The translations under genes and the position numbers were made by a program. A DNA stretch of 62,363 nucleotides from Microbacterium testaceum (GTDB taxonomy: Bacteria > Actinomycetota > Actinomycetes > Actinomycetales > Microbacteriaceae), in NCBI RefSeq assembly GCF_001476285.1, contig NZ_LDRU01000032.1, forward strand, positions 1-62,363, written 5' to 3'. Positions 44,252 to 53,672 of the stretch are shown here, one piece after another (the first letter of the stretch is position 1; every line of letters starts with the position of its first letter). Under the pieces are notes generated by a model. That model ran no database searches. It worked only from the letters and a program-made list of their open reading frames with translations, and had not been told where the DNA came from.

Positions 44252-46333
44252 ATGGTCCGACCCGAGACTGTCCTTCCCCCGCACGCCGGCCTGCTCGATG
44301 ACGCATTCGACGACCTCGGTGTGACCCTCGGCCCCGACGGAGGCACCCTGCGCGTGTGGTCGGCTCACGCCGACGCGATGCAGCTCCTCGTGTTCGACGA
44401 CGTCGATCTCGACTGGGCGACCGAGACGCTCACGATGGCGCCGACGGGTGGCGGGGTGTTCGAGGTCACGACTCCCCTGCTGCGCCCGGGTGCGCGCTAC
44501 GCGATCCGCGTCGGTGGTCCGCACGGGCCGGGGAACACCTTCAATCCGCAGACGCTTCTCATCGAGCCCTACTCGCGCGGACTCGTCTCCGGGTCGTTCG
44601 GCGACTGGCGCTCCGTGGTGATCGACGGCGCCTTCGACTGGGGCGCGTCCACCAAGCCGCGGGTGCCGATGGACCGCACCGTCATCTACGAGGGGCATGT
44701 CAAAGGGCTGACGAAGCGGCATCCGTTCATCCCGCCCGCGCTTCACGGCACGTACGCCGGCCTCGCGCACCCCGCGATGATCGAGCACTTCCACTCGCTG
44801 GGCATCACCAGCGTCGAACTGCTCCCCGTGCACGCGTTCGCGACCGAGCCGCGCCTGCTCCAACTCGGCCTCACCAACTACTGGGGCTACAACTCGCTGA
44901 ATTTCTTCACCCCGCACGCCGCGTACGCCACGGCCGCGAGCCGCGCCGAGGGGCCCGAGGCCGTCCTGCGCGAGTTCAAGGGAATGGTCAAGCTCCTGCA
45001 CGAGGCCGGCCTCGAGGTGATCCTCGACGTGGTCTACAACCACACGGCCGAAGAGAGCATCGGCGGCCCGCGCACGAGCCTGCGCGGCATCGACAACCGC
45101 TCCTACTACCGACAGACCGACGAGGGCGTCTACATCGACGAGACCGGCTGCGGCAATGCGGTGAACACGTCGACGGATGCCGCTGCGCGCCTCGTCCTGG
45201 ACTCGTTGCGGTACTGGACGAACGATGTGCAGATCGACGGCTTCCGCTTCGACCTCGCGGTGACGCTCGGGCGCGACGCGAACCATTCCTTCACGCCCGA
45301 TCATCCGCTGCTGCAGGCCATCCGAGACGACGAGCACCTGGCCGGGACCAAGCTCATCGCCGAGCCGTGGGACGTCGGCATGGGCGGGTGGCAGACCGGC
45401 GCCTTCGGCGAGGGCTGGCACGAATGGAACGACCGCTACCGCGATCGGGTGCGCAACTTCTGGCTGAGCGACATCGACTACGCCCGCCGGGCCGATACCG
45501 CCCCGGTCGGCATCGGGGGTTTCGCGACGCGACTCGCCGGTTCGTCCAACACCTTCAGCGAAGAGCGCGGACCTCTCGCGAGCATCAACTTCGTGACCGC
45601 CCACGACGGATTCACGCTCCGCGACCTGGTCTCGTACGACGTCAAGCACAATCTCGGCAACGGCGAGCAGAACCGCGACGGCGCCGACACGAACCGCTCG
45701 TTCAACCACGGGGCCGAGGGCCGCACCGACGACGAACGGGTGCTCGCCACACGCCGCAAAGCGATGCGCAACCTCATGGGCACGCTCCTGCTATCGGCTG
45801 GCGTGCCGATGATCACCGCGGGCGACGAGATGGGCCGCACCCAACGCGGCAACAACAACGCCTACTGTCACGACTCGACCCTCACGTGGCTGTCGTGGGA
45901 CCTCGCGCCCTGGCAACGCGACCTGTTCGCACACACGCAGCGCCTCCTGCAGCTGCGGCGCGAGAACCCGGCGCTGCGCCCGAAGCGGTTCGCCCGAGCG
46001 GGAGAGAGCATCCCCTCGGCCTCGGTGATGGAGTGGTTCGACGAGCGGGGCGAGACCATGTCGGGCGAGCGGTGGACCGACCCGTCGCACCGGACTCTGC
46101 AATATCTGGCGACCTCGACGCCCGAGGAAGAGCAACTCAATCGCATCCTGCTCATCGTGCACGGCAACGAGCGCGCGATCGACGTGACGCTGCCGACGCT
46201 GGAGCCGGGCGTCTCGTTCGTCTCGCTCTGGTCGAGCGAGGAAGAGGCCCCGACCGAGCACGGCGAACGCTTCGCCGCGGGAGATGTGCTCGCCGTCGCG
46301 GGAACGTCGATGAGACTGTTCCGCGTCGAGTAA
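44252..46333 (+). CDS. glgX: Glycogen debranching enzyme GlgX (isoamylase type)
   Basis: 693 aa. CBM48 domain, then GH13 barrel with VYEGHVKG, DVVYNHTAE, nucleophile D334 (DGFRFDLA), acid/base E371 (LIAEPWDVG) and D452 (TAHDGFTL). Cleaves alpha-1,6 branches of phosphorylase-limit glycogen. Head of glgX-glgE-glgB. Length is normal. No ribosome site before the ATG, consistent with a leaderless start. Confidence 0.96.
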   Translation: MVRPETVLPPHAGLLDDAFDDLGVTLGPDGGTLRVWSAHADAMQLLVFDDVDLDWATETLTMAPTGGGVFEVTTPLLRPGARYAIRVGGPHGPGNTFNPQTLLIEPYSRGLVSGSFGDWRSVVIDGAFDWGASTKPRVPMDRTVIYEGHVKGLTKRHPFIPPALHGTYAGLAHPAMIEHFHSLGITSVELLPVHAFATEPRLLQLGLTNYWGYNSLNFFTPHAAYATAASRAEGPEAVLREFKGMVKLLHEAGLEVILDVVYNHTAEESIGGPRTSLRGIDNRSYYRQTDEGVYIDETGCGNAVNTSTDAAARLVLDSLRYWTNDVQIDGFRFDLAVTLGRDANHSFTPDHPLLQAIRDDEHLAGTKLIAEPWDVGMGGWQTGAFGEGWHEWNDRYRDRVRNFWLSDIDYARRADTAPVGIGGFATRLAGSSNTFSEERGPLASINFVTAHDGFTLRDLVSYDVKHNLGNGEQNRDGADTNRSFNHGAEGRTDDERVLATRRKAMRNLMGTLLLSAGVPMITAGDEMGRTQRGNNNAYCHDSTLTWLSWDLAPWQRDLFAHTQRLLQLRRENPALRPKRFARAGESIPSASVMEWFDERGETMSGERWTDPSHRTLQYLATSTPEEEQLNRILLIVHGNERAIDVTLPTLEPGVSFVSLWSSEEEAPTEHGERFAAGDVLAVAGTSMRLFRVE

Positions 46334-46389
46334 CCGGGCCGCCGTGTCAAGGCCGGGAGAATGGATGCCGTGAGGTCGGCGGGCCGCGA

Positions 46390-46395
46390 TAGGTT
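46390..46395 (+). promoter_or_regulatory. -10 element TAGGTT for glgE
   Basis: TAGGTT, 6 nt, GTG at 46402. Confidence 0.6.
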
Positions 46396-46401
46396 CGGAT
46401 C

Positions 46402-48486
46402 GTGGCCACCACGACGACTCCTACGCCCGTACGTCCCTGGCGCAGCGGCGCCTCGATTCCCGAGCGCCCGGTCAAACCGACGCCGACCGCGAAGGGCGTG
46501 GTGACGCCGCGCATCCCGCTCGCGCTCCCCCACCCCAGCGTGCCGGGCGGACGCTTCCGCCCGTCGGCGTACGTCGGCGAGGCCGTCCCCTTCACGGTCA
46601 CCGCCTTCCGCGAAGGGCATGACCGCATCGGCGTGCACGTGAGGTTGTTCTCGCCCTCCGGCGACGAGTCGCTGCACCGGCTCAGCCCCCTGAACGACGG
46701 GTTCGACCGGTGGTCCACGCTCGTCGCTCCGCTCGAGCAGGGCATCTGGCGATTCCGTTTCGAAGCGTTCGCCGACGAGTTCGCGACGTGGGAGCACGCG
46801 GCCGACGTCAAGATCGCCGCGGGGGTCGACACCGCTCTCATGCGCGAGATCGGTGCCCGGCTCTTCGACCGCGCGCGCGGGGAGAAGAAGCGCCCCGGCA
46901 GCGACAAGGACGTGCTGTACGAGGCGGCGCGCGCGCTGCGCGACCCGGACACGCACGATGACGTCGCCCTCGAGATCGTCCGCAGCCCCGAGATCGCCGC
47001 CATCTTCACGGCCAGGCCCGTGATGGGCTTGGTCTCGGTGGGGCGTGAGACGGAGCTGCTCGTCGAGCGTGAGCGCGCCGGCGTCGGCGCGTGGTACGAG
47101 TTCTTCCCCCGATCCGAGGGCGCGACGCGCGCCGAAGACGGAACCGTCGTGAGCGGAACCTTCCGCACCGCGACGGACCGTCTGCCGGGGGTCGCCGGCA
47201 TGGGCTTCGACGTGCTGTACCTGCCGCCGATCCACCCCATCGGCGAGAGCAACCGCAAGGGCCCGAACAACACCCTCGTCACGTCGCCCGGCGACCCCGG
47301 CTCGCCGTGGGCCATCGGCGGTCCGGCGGGCGGTCACGACGCCGTGCACCCCGACCTCGGGACTCTCGACGACTTCCGCGCCTTCGTCTCGGCCGCACGC
47401 GCCCAGGGCATCGAGGTCGCGCTCGACCTGGCCCTCCAGGCCTCGCCCGACCACCCGTGGGTGACGGAGCACCCCGAGTGGTTCACGACGCTGCCCGACG
47501 GCTCGATCGCCTACGCCGAGAATCCGCCGAAGAAGTACCAGGACATCTACCCGGTCAACTTCGACAACGACCCCGACGGCATCCGCGCCGAGGTCCTGCG
47601 GATCGTGCGGCACTGGATCGCCCAGGGCGTCCGCATCTTCCGCGTCGACAATCCGCACACCAAGCCCCTGCAGTTCTGGGAGTGGCTGATCGCGACCGTC
47701 AGCGCCGAAGAGCCCGACGTCGTCTTCCTCGCCGAGGCGTTCACGCGCCCGGCTCCCCTGCAGGGACTCGCCATGGCCGGGTTCCAGCAGAGCTACACCT
47801 ACTTCACGTGGCGGAACACGAAGGAAGAGCTCGAGGAGTTCCTCTCGGGCCTCGCGCACGAGACCTCCGACTTCCTGCGCCCCAACCTCTTCGTCAACAC
47901 CCCCGACATCCTCACCGAGTACCTCCAGTTCGGAGGCCGTCCGGCCTACAAGATCCGCGCGGCCCTGGCGGCGACGGCCGCACCGACCTACGGCGTCTAC
48001 GCCGGTTACGAGCTCTACGAGAACGTGGCTCGTCCGGGGTCGGAAGAAAACATCGACAACGAGAAGTACGAGTACAAGTTCCGCGATTGGGTGGGCGCCG
48101 AAGCGGCGGGCGATTCCCTCGCTCCCTACCTGCGCATGCTGAATCACGTGCGGCGCGACCACCCCGCCCTGCGCCAGCTTCGCAACCTCGACGTGCACTG
48201 GAGCGACGACGACGCGATCCTCGTCTACTCGAAGCACCTCGACGCGGCGCTCTCCCCCACCGGCGAGAGCGACACGATCATCGTCGTCGCCAATGTCGAC
48301 CCGCACTCGGCGCGGCAGAGCACGGTGCATCTCGACACCACGGTGTGGGGCGTCGAGCCCGGCACCCCCTACGAGGTCGAAGACCTCGTGACCGGTCAGG
48401 TCTGGACCTGGGCCGATCACAACTTCGTGCGCTTGGACGCGTTCGACGAACCCGTGCACATCCTGCACGTGAAGGAGGTCCGATGA
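46402..48486 (+). CDS. glgE: Maltosyltransferase GlgE (alpha-1,4-glucan:maltose-1-P)
   Basis: 694 aa, GH13 subfamily 3. N-domain with SPERPVKPTP-like start, then GMGFDVLYLPPIHPIG, catalytic D416 (FRVDNPHTK) and E445 (FLAEAFTRP). Transfers maltose from maltose-1-phosphate to growing alpha-glucan, an actinobacterial route from trehalose. TreS and Pep2 are not in the window. Coupled to glgB by an ATGA overlap. Confidence 0.96.
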   Translation: MATTTTPTPVRPWRSGASIPERPVKPTPTAKGVVTPRIPLALPHPSVPGGRFRPSAYVGEAVPFTVTAFREGHDRIGVHVRLFSPSGDESLHRLSPLNDGFDRWSTLVAPLEQGIWRFRFEAFADEFATWEHAADVKIAAGVDTALMREIGARLFDRARGEKKRPGSDKDVLYEAARALRDPDTHDDVALEIVRSPEIAAIFTARPVMGLVSVGRETELLVERERAGVGAWYEFFPRSEGATRAEDGTVVSGTFRTATDRLPGVAGMGFDVLYLPPIHPIGESNRKGPNNTLVTSPGDPGSPWAIGGPAGGHDAVHPDLGTLDDFRAFVSAARAQGIEVALDLALQASPDHPWVTEHPEWFTTLPDGSIAYAENPPKKYQDIYPVNFDNDPDGIRAEVLRIVRHWIAQGVRIFRVDNPHTKPLQFWEWLIATVSAEEPDVVFLAEAFTRPAPLQGLAMAGFQQSYTYFTWRNTKEELEEFLSGLAHETSDFLRPNLFVNTPDILTEYLQFGGRPAYKIRAALAATAAPTYGVYAGYELYENVARPGSEENIDNEKYEYKFRDWVGAEAAGDSLAPYLRMLNHVRRDHPALRQLRNLDVHWSDDDAILVYSKHLDAALSPTGESDTIIVVANVDPHSARQSTVHLDTTVWGVEPGTPYEVEDLVTGQVWTWADHNFVRLDAFDEPVHILHVKEVR

Positions 48487-50624
48487 GCACGCTTCCCGCC
48501 GAGATCCTGGATGCCGTCGCCTACGGCACGCACCACGACCCGCACAGCGTCCTCGGCGCGCACGAGACCGCTGAGGGGTGGGTGATCCGCGTTCGTCGCC
48601 CCCTCGCCAAGGAGGTCGTCGCCGAACTCGGTGACGGCACGACGGCCGTTCTGTCGCACGTGCGGGGCGGGATCTGGGAAGCGTCCGTCCCCGGCCACCC
48701 CGGTGCGTACCGCGTCAGCTCGACCTACGACGACGGCGTCGGTCACGTCGCCGACGATCCCTATCGCTTCCCGCCGTCGGTCGGCGAGCTCGACCTGCAC
48801 CTCATCGCCGAGGGCCGACACGAGGAGCTGTGGCGTGTCCTCGGAGCGCACGTGCGCGAGATCGACGGTATCTCCGGGACCGCCTTCACCGTCTGGGCTC
48901 CCAATGCGCGGGCGCTGCGCGTGATCGGCGATTTCAACGGCTGGGACGGTCAGGGCAGCGCGATGCGCTCCATGGGGTCCAGCGGTATCTGGGAGCTCTT
49001 CGTTCCGGGCGTGGGCGTCGGCGCGCGCTACAAGTTCGAGATCCTCGCGCGCAGTGGCGCATGGGTGCAGAAGGCCGACCCGATGGCGCGCCTCGCCGAG
49101 GTTCCGCCCGCGACGGCTTCGGTCGTGACGGATTCGACCTATACCTGGTCGGATGACAGCTGGATCACGGAGCGTTCGAACAGCGCGCCGATCGACCGTC
49201 CGATGTCGATCTACGAGCTCCACCTCGGCTCGTGGAAGCAGGGGCTGTCGTATCGCGACGCCGCGGACGAGATCATCGCCTACGTCGGCGCTCAGGGCTT
49301 CACGCACGTCGAGTTCCTGCCGCTCGCCGAACACCCGTTCGGCGGCTCCTGGGGCTACCAGGTGTCGGGCTACTACGCCCCGACGAGCCGCTTCGGCGAC
49401 CCCGACGATCTGCGCTACCTGATCGATCGCCTGCACCAGGCCGGCATCGGCGTCATCATGGACTGGGTCCCCGGCCACTTCCCCAAGGACGAGTTCGCCC
49501 TGGCGCGCTTCGACGGCGAGGCGCTCTACGAGCACCCCGACCCCCGCCGCGGCGAGCACAAGGACTGGGGCACGCTCATCTTCGACTACGGCCGCAACGA
49601 GGTGCGCAACTTCCTCGTCGCGAACGCGCTCTACTGGTTCGAGGAGTTCCACGTCGATGGTCTGAGAGTGGATGCCGTCGCCTCCATGCTCTATCTCGAC
49701 TACTCCCGCAACGACGGCGAATGGGCGCCCAACCAGTTCGGCGGGCGCGAGAACCTCGAGGCGATCCGTTTCCTCCAGGAGGTCAACGCGACCTCGTACA
49801 AGCGTTACCCCGGTATCGCGATGATCGCCGAGGAGTCCACGAGCTTCCCGGGCGTCACCGCGCCCACGTCCCACGCCGGCCTCGGTTTCGGCTTCAAATG
49901 GAACATGGGGTGGATGAACGACTCCCTGCAGTACATCGCGCGCGATCCGATGTACCGCTCGCACCACGAGGGAGAGCTGTCGTTCTCGTTCGTCTACGCG
50001 TTCAGCGAGAACTTCATCCTTCCGATCAGTCACGACGAGGTCGTACACGGCAAGGGCAGCCTCTTCGGACGGATGCCGGGAGACCACTGGCAGAAGCTCG
50101 CGAACATGCGCGCGTTCCTGGCGTACATGTGGGGCCACCCCGGCAAGCAGCTGCTGTTCATGGGCCAGGAGTTCGGCCAGATGTCCGAGTGGTCCGAAGG
50201 ACGCGGCCTGGACTGGTGGATGCTCGACCAGCCGTCTCACGCGCAGCTGCACGACTTCGTGGCCGAGCTCAACCGCGTGTACAAGGAGCACGCGCCGCTG
50301 TGGTCGCGCGATCACGACGGAGCGGCGTTCTCGCGCCTGGGCGCACCCGCCTGGAACCCGAACGTGCTCGCCTTCGCCCGGCGCGATCACCACGGCAACA
50401 CAATCGCCGTGCTGTGCAACTTCTCGGGCGTGCCCCTCGGCGACTTCCCGATCGATCTCCCCGAGGCGGGGACGTGGACCGAGGTCCTCAACAGCGACGC
50501 CGAAGCCTTCGGCGGCTCGGGTCAGGGCAACTTCGGCGCCGTGACGACGGACGCGCGCGGAAGCGCCGTCCTGACTCTGCCGCCGCTCGGGGTGCTCTGG
50601 CTGCAGCACTCCGCAGGGGCCTGA
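48483..50624 (+). CDS. glgB: 1,4-alpha-glucan branching enzyme GlgB
   Basis: 713 aa. Two N-terminal beta domains (second is CBM48: FTVWAPNARALRVIGDFNGWDG), GH13 barrel with nucleophile D397 (GLRVDAVAS), E450 (MIAEEST) and D518 (ISHDEVVHGK). Adds alpha-1,6 branches to GlgE-made glucan. ATG 48483 overlaps the glgE stop. Confidence 0.97.
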   Translation: MSTLPAEILDAVAYGTHHDPHSVLGAHETAEGWVIRVRRPLAKEVVAELGDGTTAVLSHVRGGIWEASVPGHPGAYRVSSTYDDGVGHVADDPYRFPPSVGELDLHLIAEGRHEELWRVLGAHVREIDGISGTAFTVWAPNARALRVIGDFNGWDGQGSAMRSMGSSGIWELFVPGVGVGARYKFEILARSGAWVQKADPMARLAEVPPATASVVTDSTYTWSDDSWITERSNSAPIDRPMSIYELHLGSWKQGLSYRDAADEIIAYVGAQGFTHVEFLPLAEHPFGGSWGYQVSGYYAPTSRFGDPDDLRYLIDRLHQAGIGVIMDWVPGHFPKDEFALARFDGEALYEHPDPRRGEHKDWGTLIFDYGRNEVRNFLVANALYWFEEFHVDGLRVDAVASMLYLDYSRNDGEWAPNQFGGRENLEAIRFLQEVNATSYKRYPGIAMIAEESTSFPGVTAPTSHAGLGFGFKWNMGWMNDSLQYIARDPMYRSHHEGELSFSFVYAFSENFILPISHDEVVHGKGSLFGRMPGDHWQKLANMRAFLAYMWGHPGKQLLFMGQEFGQMSEWSEGRGLDWWMLDQPSHAQLHDFVAELNRVYKEHAPLWSRDHDGAAFSRLGAPAWNPNVLAFARRDHHGNTIAVLCNFSGVPLGDFPIDLPEAGTWTEVLNSDAEAFGGSGQGNFGAVTTDARGSAVLTLPPLGVLWLQHSAGA

Positions 50625-50640
50625 CCCGGTACCGATATGA

Positions 50641-50673
50641 CGAAGGGCCCGTCCTCGGCGGACGGGCCCTTCG
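50641..50673. terminator. Bidirectional terminator between glgB and the thioredoxin-like gene
   Basis: CGAAGGGCCCGTCC pairs with GGACGGGCCCTTCG around TCGGC; convergent gap. Confidence 0.85.
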
Positions 50674-50680
50674 TCGATGA

Positions 50681-51622
50681 TCAGAAGAGCAGGGACGCCA
50701 GTCGCCCTCGCGCGCGGAGGACGCGCGCGTCGTCGTCACCGACGATGCCGAAGAGCTCCAGGAGACGCGCTCGCACCGGAGCGCGCTCTTCCGCCGGAAG
50801 GGCTGCGAACAGGTCGAGCAGGCGTCCGAACGCATCGTCGACGTGGCCGCCGGCGAGATCGAGATCGGCGACGAGGAACTGGGCCTCGACGTCGGTGGGA
50901 GCCGCGGCGGCGGCCGCGCGGGCCTGCTGCAGGTCAGCGTCCTGGACCCGGTTCAGGAGACGAACCTGGCCGAGGCCGGCGGCGGCCTCCGCGTCGCGCG
51001 GGTTCTCCGCGAGAGCGCGCTCGTAGGCCGAGATCGCCCGCGGATAGTCGCCTTCTTCGATCGCGGCGAACGCCTCGGCGTGCAGCGGCGGCAGCGGAGC
51101 CTCGACGGGCTCATCGGCATCCGCGCTTTCGTCTCCCGTCGGCACCGTTCCGGTCACGCCGTGCTGCGCCGCCAGCTGCAGGAGCTGCGCGAAGACCTCG
51201 CGCACCTGCTGTTCGGGGACCGCGCCCGTGAAGAGGGGAACCGGCTGGCCCGCGACGAGAGCGACCACCATGGGGATCGACTGCGCGCGGAAGCCCTGTG
51301 CGAGCTGAGGATTGGCGTCGACGTCGACCTTCGCAAGAACGACCCGACCGCCGAGCTCGGTCACGACCTTCTCGAGCACCGGGCTGAGCTGCTTGCACGG
51401 CCCGCACCATTCCGCCCAGAGGTCGACGACCACCGGGACCGTCCGCGAGAGCTCGAGCACGTCTCCGAAGGACGCGTCGGTCACGTCGAAGATCAGCTTC
51501 GTCGCCGGCGCATCCGCGGTCGGCGCGGGAGCGCCACCCGTCGCGGGCGGCGTGGGACGGTTGCGCAGCGACGACAGATCGACCGCACCGCGCATGACGG
51601 AGCCGGGGGCAGGAGTGCTCAC
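50681..51622 (-). CDS. Thioredoxin-domain/TPR co-chaperone (CnoX/YbbN type)
   Basis: 313 aa. A Pro/Ala-rich N-terminus precedes a thioredoxin fold with C73-G-P-C76 (WAEWCGPCKQL), so the redox pair is intact, unlike E. coli CnoX (SxxC). A helical C-terminal half with tetratricopeptide-like repeats (about 175-305) follows. Likely protects oxidised or unfolded proteins. GTG 51622 overlaps the upstream stop. Confidence 0.9.
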   Translation of the reverse strand: MSTPAPGSVMRGAVDLSSLRNRPTPPATGGAPAPTADAPATKLIFDVTDASFGDVLELSRTVPVVVDLWAEWCGPCKQLSPVLEKVVTELGGRVVLAKVDVDANPQLAQGFRAQSIPMVVALVAGQPVPLFTGAVPEQQVREVFAQLLQLAAQHGVTGTVPTGDESADADEPVEAPLPPLHAEAFAAIEEGDYPRAISAYERALAENPRDAEAAAGLGQVRLLNRVQDADLQQARAAAAAAPTDVEAQFLVADLDLAGGHVDDAFGRLLDLFAALPAEERAPVRARLLELFGIVGDDDARVLRARGRLASLLF

Positions 51623-53511
51623 GGGGACACCTTCGCTTCGAGGAGGCTGGATCGGTAGCCGAGGAGACGGATCGGATCGTCCGACCCCTGGCTCGGGACG
51701 TAGAAGAAGATCTGGTCGGAGTACGTGGTGGTGAAGCCCGTCGCCGACTGGTCGACGCCGGTGAGGGCCTTGACCGCCGGGTTGTTGTCGAGCTTGATGA
51801 CGGCGTCCGCGTTTGTCGGCTTCGCCGTGTCGCTCTCGTACACGTTCACCGCGACGATCGCACCGGTGTCGAGGGTGGCGAGCGCAATCGGATCCGTGGG
51901 ACCGGCCGATGCCGTGAAGCTGATCTCCGCGGTGCCCGCTCCGGTCTGGTTGAGCTCGTCGGTCCGCTTCTTCTTGTTCTCCTCGATCGCCGGCAGGAGC
52001 AGGTCGTTGGCCGTGTCGAACTTCGACCACGACGCGCTGTTCTGTCCGTTGTTGATGAGGTCCGCGTAGGCGGTGGCGAGCTCGTTCGGCGGCATCACCA
52101 GGAACGAGGAGTCCGGCGGCACCTGGGTCGCGCCGACATATGGCGCGGCGAGCTCAGGCAGGTTCGTGGATGCCTCGAGGTTGCCGACGTAGGAGGCCCG
52201 GTACTCCGACCAGGGGTCGTCCTGCGTCATCATCATGATCGTCGTCGTGGGGGCGCTCGCGTCGGCGGACTCGACGACGGTCATCACGGTACGCGGCCAC
52301 GCGTTCGTGGTCTGGGGAAGCGTGATCTGCACCGGCTCCGCGGGAATGGCGGGCAGCGCCGGACGGTCGGGGATGGCCGCGCGCAGGGTGTAGTTGGTCT
52401 TGCGCTCGGCGAGCGCCGGACCGGTCAGGCGCGTCTCGGCGGCGGTGGCGTCCATCGCCGCGTCGGCCTGCGCGACCGTCTGCGAGATCTTCGACACGAT
52501 GCGCTGCGCCTGCGCCTCGGTGACCGCGGGCGGGAACTGCCCCTCGGGCACGATCACCGTGGCGGACGGGCTCGGGGAATCGGAAGCGGCGATCTGCGGC
52601 CACGCGTCGGCGGAGCAGCCCGCGAAGAGCGCTGCGGACACCCCGAGGGCGGGGAGGGCGATGAGAGCACGACGACCCGACCCGAGCGCACCGCGTGTCC
52701 GGCCGGTTCCTCGACGGCGGGTCGACTCGCTGATCATGCCCTTGTCCTCGCCGTCGGCGATCGAGATCGGTTCCGTCACCGGCAGCGGAAGCCCCTTGCG
52801 ACGGGGCCGCCGCGAGCGACGGACATGACGGATGCCGAGGACGTAGAGCACGAGGCCGATGAGCAGCACGACTCCCCCGCCCACGATGAGCGGGCCCGCC
52901 CACGGAGTGGAGTTGTCGACCGGCCACGTCACCGTGATCGTGGAGGGGGCCGGCGCCTGTCCGTCCGAGGCGACGAGGACGCTCATATCGGCGGGAAGCT
53001 GCAGGGTCTGGGTGAGGGTGCCGGTCTGCTCAAACTCGTCGAGCCAGAGGTCGGACCCGACCGGTGAACGCGCACCGGCCGTCTGCGTTCCGGTCGTGGT
53101 ATCGGCCGTTCCCGTGGCATCCGTGCCCCCGGTCGCATCCGTCGCGGTCGTCGAATCCGCGGGCGTGGACTCCACGGTCGGTTCGACGACGGAGGTCTCG
53201 ACGGTGTTCTGGTCGCCCATCGTGACCGACGTGTACTCGGCGTCCGAGAGCCACGCTCGCATGTCCTCGGTGCGGCCGTAGGACACGAAGACATTCGCGT
53301 CGCCGTCGACGCGCAGCGTCTGCGCCCCCGGAAGGTTGCCGAGGACCGCGCCGTCGATCATCGTGTAGGCGGTCGACTGATCCGTCTGGATCGTCTGCGA
53401 TGTCTCCGCCGGCCCTTGGAACACGGTGCGCTGGGCGATGCCCGCACCGATCATGACGGCGGCGATGATGAACGCCACCACGGCCCAGACGAATCTCACG
53501 CTATGCACCAT
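51619..53511 (-). CDS. Two-part membrane/lipoprotein-like protein of unknown function
   Basis: About 630 aa, not recognised. Part one has an N-terminal membrane anchor (about 6-25), an extracellular Ser/Thr-rich domain and a second helix (WAGPLIVGGGVVLLIGLVLY). A basic linker (RRSRRPRRKG) and RGTGRTRG lead to a third hydrophobic segment ending ALFAGC, a perfect lipobox in mid-protein (Cys near 299), then a secreted-looking part with Ser/Pro-rich spacer. It looks like a membrane protein fused to a lipoprotein. Coupled to the CnoX-like gene. ATG 53511 chosen; TTG at 53517 is possible. Confidence 0.8.
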   Translation of the reverse strand: MVHSVRFVWAVVAFIIAAVMIGAGIAQRTVFQGPAETSQTIQTDQSTAYTMIDGAVLGNLPGAQTLRVDGDANVFVSYGRTEDMRAWLSDAEYTSVTMGDQNTVETSVVEPTVESTPADSTTATDATGGTDATGTADTTTGTQTAGARSPVGSDLWLDEFEQTGTLTQTLQLPADMSVLVASDGQAPAPSTITVTWPVDNSTPWAGPLIVGGGVVLLIGLVLYVLGIRHVRRSRRPRRKGLPLPVTEPISIADGEDKGMISESTRRRGTGRTRGALGSGRRALIALPALGVSAALFAGCSADAWPQIAASDSPSPSATVIVPEGQFPPAVTEAQAQRIVSKISQTVAQADAAMDATAAETRLTGPALAERKTNYTLRAAIPDRPALPAIPAEPVQITLPQTTNAWPRTVMTVVESADASAPTTTIMMMTQDDPWSEYRASYVGNLEASTNLPELAAPYVGATQVPPDSSFLVMPPNELATAYADLINNGQNSASWSKFDTANDLLLPAIEENKKKRTDELNQTGAGTAEISFTASAGPTDPIALATLDTGAIVAVNVYESDTAKPTNADAVIKLDNNPAVKALTGVDQSATGFTTTYSDQIFFYVPSQGSDDPIRLLGYRSSLLEAKVSP

Positions 53512-53672
53512 CCTCAATCGGCGACTCGGGTGGTCGCCGAAGAATCGACGTTTCAGACTATCGGAGGACTCCTGAAAGTTCGCGGCGAGGACTGGACGCG
53601 CCCCACCGCCGCGCGCTCAGTATCCTTGCGGAAAGGACGCGGCCACGGCCGCAGGAGGCGGGAGTCCCCGGC

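Noticed and set aside
45868..48468. 866-codon minus-strand frame across glgX/glgE
   Set aside because: Shadow of two well-supported genes; no domain or start site.
47091..48482. Long plus-strand frame running into glgB from inside glgE
   Set aside because: Arg/Pro-rich sequence in another frame of glgE; the real glgB start is the coupled ATG at 48483.
51619..53511. Glycosyltransferase annotation often given to such proteins
   Set aside because: No nucleotide-sugar binding or DXD motif was found.
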